A stretch of DNA of 9,544 bases from Spirochaetaceae bacterium UBA1306 (GTDB lineage Bacteria; Spirochaetota; Spirochaetia; Treponematales; Rectinemataceae), in NCBI GenBank assembly GCA_002307245.1, contig DBTW01000169.1:3605-13148 (forward strand), written 5' to 3'. The notes below the pieces were generated by a model. The model did not search any database, was not told the origin of the DNA, and saw nothing but the letters and a program-made list of their open reading frames with translations. Positions 6,129 through 9,544 of the stretch are shown here, one piece after another (position 1 is the stretch's first letter; every line of letters begins with the position of its first letter). Both the position numbers and the translations under genes were made by a program.

Positions 6129-7253
6129 GTGCCTGATCCGGTTTCAGTCCTCGTCGTCGACGATTCCGCCCTGATGCGGAACTTGATATCCAAGATCATC
6201 GAGGCGACTCCCGGTCTTTCCGTCGCCGACAAGGCGATGAACGGCATCTTCGCCCTCCAGAAGATCCCCCGTTGCGATCCGGACATCATCGTATTGGATA
6301 TAGAGATGCCGGAGATGAACGGCATCGAATTTCTCAAGGAGCGAAAGCGCCTCGGCCTCGAGATCCCGGTGATAATCCTCTCATCGGTCGCGAAGGAAGG
6401 CGCTCAGGTGACGATAGAGGCCCTTTCCCTGGGCGCCTCCGATTTCATTACCAAGCCTTCCGGCTCCGTGTCTTCGGATATCCATACCATTGCCGGCGAG
6501 CTGTCCAGGCTCCTCCTTGCTTATGGCACCCAGTACCAGAAGCGAAAGGGGAAGACTCCTCCCCGCTACGACTTCGAGGCGCCCGAGAGGATGTTCGAGC
6601 CAGCTCCCCTCCTTGCCGAGCGGGCCGCAGAGCGCGCGAGGCCGGTGCCGCCCCAGCCCCTACGGCAGCCCGGGCCTATCGAGATTATAGCGATCGGCAT
6701 CTCTACGGGCGGGCCGAATGCCCTTCGCGAGGTTTTTTCCAAGATCGACGCCGACCTTCCTCAACCCGTTGTGGTGGTTCAGCATATGCCCCCAGGATTC
6801 ACCGAGGAATTCGCGAAGAGCCTCGACCGGATCTGCCCGCTCGATGTCAAGGAAGCGGCGGACGGGGATGTCTTGAGGCCAGGCCGTGTGCTCATTGCGC
6901 CCGGCGACAAGCATATAATCGTCGAGAAGAAGCCCCTCGGGGCCGTAGCCCGCCTATCCGATGCCCCCCTAGAGAATGGCCACAGGCCGAGCGCCGATAT
7001 CCTCTTCGGCTCGGTAGCGCGAGTTTACGGGAACAGGGCCCTCGCCGTCATCATGACGGGCATGGGAAGGGATGGGGCTCGCGAGATCGGGTCGATCTTT
7101 CGCGAGGGCGGCCTGACCCTGGGCCAGGACGAGGCTTCCTGCGTCGTGTATGGAATGCCGAAGGTGGCCTTCGAGCTCGGACACGTGACCCAGCAAGTAT
7201 CCCTGACGGACATGGCCGAGACCATTTCCCGCCTGGCGAAGCAGTATCGCTAG
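6129..7253 (+). CDS. cheB: Protein-glutamate methylesterase/glutaminase CheB (response regulator)
   Basis: CheB removes methyl groups from, and deamidates, chemoreceptor glutamines, and is activated by phosphorylation from CheA. The 374 residues show the usual two-domain layout. The receiver domain (about 5-125) has the acidic pair D11/D12, phospho-acceptor D57 in VLDIEMPEMNG, S85 and K109. A proline/arginine-rich linker (about 136-182) follows. The esterase domain (about 184-373) has catalytic S192 in GISTGG, H219 in QHMPPGF and D315 in GMGRDG; the 96-residue step from His to Asp equals that of the Salmonella enzyme (H190, D286). The start is GTG at 6129 with GGGAG 8 nt upstream (6116-6120). 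The stop shares a CTAG with the stop of the convergent nifU-like gene, and no terminator separates them. Confidence 0.97.
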   Translation: MPDPVSVLVVDDSALMRNLISKIIEATPGLSVADKAMNGIFALQKIPRCDPDIIVLDIEMPEMNGIEFLKERKRLGLEIPVIILSSVAKEGAQVTIEALSLGASDFITKPSGSVSSDIHTIAGELSRLLLAYGTQYQKRKGKTPPRYDFEAPERMFEPAPLLAERAAERARPVPPQPLRQPGPIEIIAIGISTGGPNALREVFSKIDADLPQPVVVVQHMPPGFTEEFAKSLDRICPLDVKEAADGDVLRPGRVLIAPGDKHIIVEKKPLGAVARLSDAPLENGHRPSADILFGSVARVYGNRALAVIMTGMGRDGAREIGSIFREGGLTLGQDEASCVVYGMPKVAFELGHVTQQVSLTDMAETISRLAKQYR

Positions 7254-7474
7254 ACTTGGACGACTTCCTTGACCTCGGGGATCGTTTTTTTCAGGTAGTT
7301 CTCGACGCCCATCTTCAAGGTCATGGTGGACATGGGGCATGAACCGCAGGCGCCCGTCAACTTCACGCTGACTATCCCGTCGTCGCTCACCGAGACCAGC
7401 TCGATATCGCCGCCGTCGGCTTGGAGGGAGGGGCGCACGTCCTGAATGGCGCGCAGTACTTTCTCGTTGAGCAT
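7250..7474 (-). CDS. NifU C-terminal-domain (Nfu-type) iron-sulfur cluster scaffold protein
   Basis: This 74-residue protein is a stand-alone NifU C-terminal domain, which carries Fe-S clusters to client proteins in the cytoplasm. The diagnostic blocks are LQADGGDIELV (17-27) and the CxxC cluster ligands C43 and C46 in GACGSCPMS. There is no IscU-like N-terminal domain and no A-type degenerate domain, so I avoid the symbols nifU and nfuA. The ATG at 7474 is preceded by AAGGAG (7487-7482) at 7-nt spacing. A TTG-initiated extension to 7525 would run through the promoter. The gene is divergent from parA and convergent with cheB, overlapping it by 4 bp at the stops. No nifS/iscS or other Fe-S assembly gene is nearby, so it looks like a single-gene unit. 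Confidence 0.93.
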   Translation of the reverse strand: MLNEKVLRAIQDVRPSLQADGGDIELVSVSDDGIVSVKLTGACGSCPMSTMTLKMGVENYLKKTIPEVKEVVQV

Positions 7475-7495
7475 GGTGGGACTCCTTACCTCGAT

Positions 7496-7525
7496 AATGT
7501 AGCTAGGCCGGGCATTTGGGGTCAA
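7496..7525 (-). promoter_or_regulatory. Promoter of the nifU-like gene: TTGACC-18 bp-TACATT
   Basis: On the minus strand the -35 TTGACC (7525-7520) matches 5 of 6 positions and the -10 TACATT (7501-7496) matches 4 of 6, with an 18-bp spacer. Transcription would start near 7489, leaving a leader of about 15 nt that holds the AAGGAG ribosome-binding site. No IscR- or Fur-like palindrome is obvious. Confidence 0.5.
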
Positions 7526-7575
7526 GCGCGGCAGCCGCGACCTCTCGCCCGAGCCGTCGCGCCGGTCCCTTCTCG

Positions 7576-7604
7576 TGGACGCTTGCGTCCCTGTGTGCTA
7601 CACT
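7576..7604 (+). promoter_or_regulatory. Promoter of parA-parB with extended -10 (TGC-TACACT)
   Basis: The -10 TACACT (7599-7604) matches 4 of 6 positions and is preceded by TGC, the extended -10 motif. A fair -35, TGGACG (7576-7581, 4 of 6), lies 17 bp upstream. Transcription would begin near 7611, about 23 nt before the parA ATG. The 159-bp gap between the divergent nifU-like and parA starts carries one promoter for each. Confidence 0.5.
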
Positions 7605-7633
7605 GGCCAAACCCGGAGCGCGGAAGGGGCGGC

Positions 7634-8431
7634 ATGGCGCGTACCATCGTTTTCGTCAACCAAAAGGGCGGCGTGGGAAAGACCACGAGCGCCATCAACC
7701 TCGGCGCCTACCTCGCATTGGCGGGGAAGCGTACGCTTCTCGTCGATTTCGATCCCCAGGCCAACCTCTCGAGCGGCCTCGGGCGTAAGCCGGGCGGGCA
7801 GAGCATCTATAACGTGATCTCCGGCCAAGCGACCATAAAGGAAATCATTCAGCCAACTAAAATCGAGTGGCTCGACCTGGCGCCCTCGTCGATGGACCTC
7901 TCCGGCGCGACCGTAGAGCTCGTCGACCAGCCTGACCGCAACGAATACTTGAAGCGGGCCATCTCCGAAGTGGCTCGGGAATACGACTTCATCCTCATCG
8001 ACTGTCCCCCGTCCCTGGGCATCCTCACTCTCAACGGCCTCGCAGCCGCGGACGAAGTCCTGGTGCCGCTCCAGTGCGAGTACTTCGCCCTCGAGGGCCT
8101 CTCCCAGATCCTGCAGACGGTCAGCCTCGTCCAGAAGAGCATGAATACCGCTCTTAAGATATGCGGAATTCTCTTTACGATGTACGACTCCCGCACCAAG
8201 CTCGCGCAGGAAGTGGTTCAGCAGGTCACCGAGTATTTCAAGGACAAGGTGTTCCGCACCATCGTCCCGCGCAATGTGCGCCTTTCCGAGGCACCCTCCC
8301 ATGGGGAGCCGATCTGCCTCTACGACCCTTCCTGCATCGGCGCGAAAAGCTACGAGGCCCTGGCCAAGGAGTTCTTAGCCAGGGAACTCGCCACGCAGGC
8401 CGTGGGCGCCGAAAGCGGCCTCGATGGCTAA
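7634..8431 (+). CDS. parA: Chromosome-partitioning ATPase ParA (Soj family)
   Basis: ParA is a P-loop ATPase that binds DNA non-specifically when ATP-bound and moves ParB-parS complexes. It has 265 residues and no N-terminal helix-turn-helix, like chromosomal Soj rather than plasmid type Ia ParA. The deviant Walker A is KGGVGKTT (11-18, with signature lysine K11). Walker A' is LLVDFDPQAN (35-44) and Walker B is ILIDCPPS (120-127). The late Soj blocks MYDSRTKLAQEV (183-194) and VPRNVRLSEAPSHGEPI (211-227) are present. The ATG at 7634 is preceded by GGAAGGGG (7622-7629). An in-frame extension back to 7421 runs across the divergent promoter region and is not coding. The 3' end overlaps parB by 8 bp. 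Confidence 0.96.
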   Translation: MARTIVFVNQKGGVGKTTSAINLGAYLALAGKRTLLVDFDPQANLSSGLGRKPGGQSIYNVISGQATIKEIIQPTKIEWLDLAPSSMDLSGATVELVDQPDRNEYLKRAISEVAREYDFILIDCPPSLGILTLNGLAAADEVLVPLQCEYFALEGLSQILQTVSLVQKSMNTALKICGILFTMYDSRTKLAQEVVQQVTEYFKDKVFRTIVPRNVRLSEAPSHGEPICLYDPSCIGAKSYEALAKEFLARELATQAVGAESGLDG

Positions 8432-9338
8432 GCAGTTCGGCTTAGGCAAGGGCCTTGGCGCCCTCATCCCCGACTCAGAGGTCGCCGCGGTGGTCGTGGA
8501 GCGGAGCCCTTCGGGCGATGCCTCTGCCACTGTTCTTCCCCCGCTCCCGGGCCTCCGCACGCTGCCCCTCGCGCGGCTAAGGCCGAATCCCGAGCAGCCC
8601 CGCAGGAGCTTCCCTCCCGAATCCCTGGCCGAGCTCGCCAGCTCGCTCAAGACCCATGGCCTCATCCAGCCCATTTTGGTTGAGGAGGCAGGCGACGACA
8701 GCTACCTCATCGTCGCCGGCGAGCGCAGGTACCGGGCGGCGGTCATGGCCGGCCTGGCCGAGGTCCCGGTCATCGTCCGCTCCTTTACGCCGGAGAAACG
8801 CCTCGAGATAGCCCTCATCGAGAACGTCCAACGCGAGGACTTGAACCCGGTCGAGGAGGCGGAAGCCTACCGCGGACTCATGCTGATGGGCGGCCGCTCC
8901 CAAGAGGAAGTCGCCGACGTGGTCGGTAAGAGTCGCAGCGCGGTCGCCAACAGCGTACGCATCCTCAGGCTGCCCGAACCCGTCCTGGCCGCCCTCCGCG
9001 AGGGCAGCATCAGTTCCGGCCATGCCAAGGCCCTGCTCTCGGTCGCAGACCCAGGCAGGCGGGATATGCTCTTCGCCAGGATCGTCGCCGAGGGCATCTC
9101 GGTCAGGGAGACCGAGGCGGCGGCCCAGGAAATGAACAATCCCCGCATGCCCTCCGGCAAGTCGGCGGGCAGGCTAGAGAAGGCCAAGGAGCCCGAGATC
9201 CGCGAGGTCGAGGAAAGGCTGATAGAAGCACTCGGTACCAAAGTGAGCGTAAAGGGCGACGGCAAGAAGGGAACGATTTCGATCGAGTATTACTCCCTCG
9301 AGGACCTGGAGAGGATACTCGACGTGCTGGCGGGCTGA
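8424..9338 (+). CDS. parB: Chromosome-partitioning protein ParB (Spo0J family), CTP-dependent parS-binding clamp
   Basis: ParB binds parS sites near the origin, hydrolyses CTP and slides as a clamp, recruiting ParA and SMC. The 304-residue length is typical. The N-terminal LGKGLGALI (7-15) is the ParA-stimulating motif. The CTP-binding domain has NPEQPR (55-60), GERRYRA (99-105) and ENVQREDLNPVEEA (133-146). The helix-turn-helix region follows, QEEVADVVGKSRSAVANSVR (160-179), then a basic linker (about 241-258) and the C-terminal dimerisation segment ending EYYSLEDLERILDVL. The ATG lies inside the end of parA (8-bp overlap), with only a weak upstream GAAAGCGG, so translation is probably coupled to parA. 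I found no full parS palindrome in the window. The gene is followed by an AT-richer non-coding stretch. Confidence 0.97.
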   Translation: MAKQFGLGKGLGALIPDSEVAAVVVERSPSGDASATVLPPLPGLRTLPLARLRPNPEQPRRSFPPESLAELASSLKTHGLIQPILVEEAGDDSYLIVAGERRYRAAVMAGLAEVPVIVRSFTPEKRLEIALIENVQREDLNPVEEAEAYRGLMLMGGRSQEEVADVVGKSRSAVANSVRILRLPEPVLAALREGSISSGHAKALLSVADPGRRDMLFARIVAEGISVRETEAAAQEMNNPRMPSGKSAGRLEKAKEPEIREVEERLIEALGTKVSVKGDGKKGTISIEYYSLEDLERILDVLAG

Positions 9339-9344
9339 TCTGGT

Positions 9345-9383
9345 AAAAAAATAAGGCGGGCACCGGCAAGCCGGCGTCCGCCT
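9345..9383 (-). terminator. Hairpin terminator oriented to the minus strand, just after parB
   Basis: Arms 9354-9367 and 9370-9383 pair over 14 positions with one G-U wobble and one A-C mismatch, GC-rich, around a tight AA tip. Read on the minus strand, the stem is followed by TATTTTTTT (9353-9345), a good U-tract. Read on the plus strand, the stem is followed by CGGTCGCATT, with no U-tract. It therefore fits termination of transcription coming from the right better than termination of parA-parB, though the stem may also slow plus-strand polymerase. Confidence 0.7.
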
Positions 9384-9544
9384 CGGTCGCATTATTTAAT
9401 TCTTCTTAATAAACTTTGTTAATTCGCCGCGGTTTCACAGCCGGCGCAAGAAGGACATTAACACGCGGCGCGGCATCCGGGTGCTTTGTTAAGTCCATGT
9501 GGAGTCTTTGTGAGTGTTACGAAGATTTGGTGTTTTTGAATCGC
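9384..9544. other. Non-coding AT-richer tail with repeated CTTTGTTAA motifs
   Basis: This stretch differs from the rest of the window by its AT-rich patches and lack of a convincing gene. CTTTGTTAA occurs at 9414-9422 and 9484-9492, exactly 70 bp apart. A related CTTTGTGA starts near 9506, and an inverted ATTAAC lies at 9457-9462. CGCCGCG (9425-9431) can pair with CGCGGCG (9464-9470). A plus-strand frame is open from 9413 to the window end, with an ATG at 9497 but no ribosome-binding site. On the minus strand, reading frames are at most about 30 codons from an ATG. It may be a regulatory leader, a small RNA or part of an origin-proximal region; I cannot decide. Confidence 0.4.

Noticed and set aside
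6272..7342. 356-codon plus-strand frame overlapping cheB
   Set aside because: It is an arginine/glycine-rich out-of-frame translation; the cheB frame holds the phospho-acceptor and catalytic residues.
7421..7633. N-terminal extension of parA by 71 codons
   Set aside because: It crosses the nifU-like gene start and both divergent promoters. The ATG at 7634 has a good ribosome-binding site and gives the standard Soj N-terminus.
7598..8302. 234-codon minus-strand frame opposite parA
   Set aside because: Shadow of the well-supported parA; no motif and no start signals.
9425..9470. Hairpin CGCCGCG/CGCGGCG as a riboswitch or attenuator
   Set aside because: A 7-bp stem with a 32-nt loop is easy to find by chance in GC-rich DNA, and no known riboswitch core is visible.
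9420..9500. About 30-codon minus-strand frame (MDLTKHPDAAP...)
   Set aside because: No ribosome-binding site, atypical codon use and no recognisable similarity; not enough to call a gene.
9497..9544. Start of a plus-strand gene at ATG 9497
   Set aside because: The frame is open to the window edge, but no ribosome-binding site precedes it and 16 residues are too few to judge.
1..9544. tRNA, rRNA, CRISPR or insertion-sequence features
   Set aside because: I looked on both strands and saw no tRNA-like fold signatures, no regular spaced repeats and no transposase motifs or terminal inverted repeats.

Overview
The window is a GC-rich bacterial chromosomal segment made of housekeeping genes. I place it tentatively in a GC-rich spirochaete of the Spirochaetales/Treponema-like group. 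The two uncharacterised minus-strand proteins resemble, from memory, spirochaete-restricted families. The mix of purine synthesis, a cheR-cheB pair, a bifunctional-nuclease-family gene and chromosomal parA-parB also fits a motile free-living bacterium. I see no insertion sequence, phage gene, tRNA, rRNA or CRISPR array.

Layout: (1) 1-2118, plus strand: the 3' end of purM, then purN and purD with overlapping ends, a de novo purine operon that enters from the left. (2) 2122-5156, minus strand: three genes read leftward. They are a bifunctional-nuclease-family (DUF151) protein, a 554-residue cytoplasmic protein of unknown function, and a 270-residue exported protein of unknown function. (3) 5222-7253, plus strand: a sigma70-like promoter, then cheR and cheB 13 bp apart, encoding the chemoreceptor methyltransferase and methylesterase. 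(4) 7250-7525, minus strand: a small NifU C-terminal-type iron-sulfur scaffold gene with its own promoter. (5) 7576-9338, plus strand: an extended -10 promoter, then parA and parB, the chromosome-partitioning pair. (6) 9339-9544: an AT-richer non-coding tail holding a hairpin terminator oriented to the minus strand.

How the genes relate: purM, purN and purD catalyse early and middle steps of IMP synthesis. CheR and CheB set receptor methylation and so adaptation. ParA and ParB segregate the replicated origin. These units share no evident pathway. They are compact and pack as divergent or convergent pairs: purD and the exported-protein gene end 3 bp apart, and cheB and the nifU-like gene share a CTAG at their stops, with no terminator between either pair.

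The most interesting signals are regulatory. The three minus-strand genes at 2122-5156 show no Shine-Dalgarno sequence but have -10-like hexamers 4-6 nt before their ATGs, suggesting leaderless transcripts, whereas most other genes here have a good ribosome-binding site. A perfect 9-bp inverted repeat brackets the cheR promoter. I found no clearly new multi-gene system.
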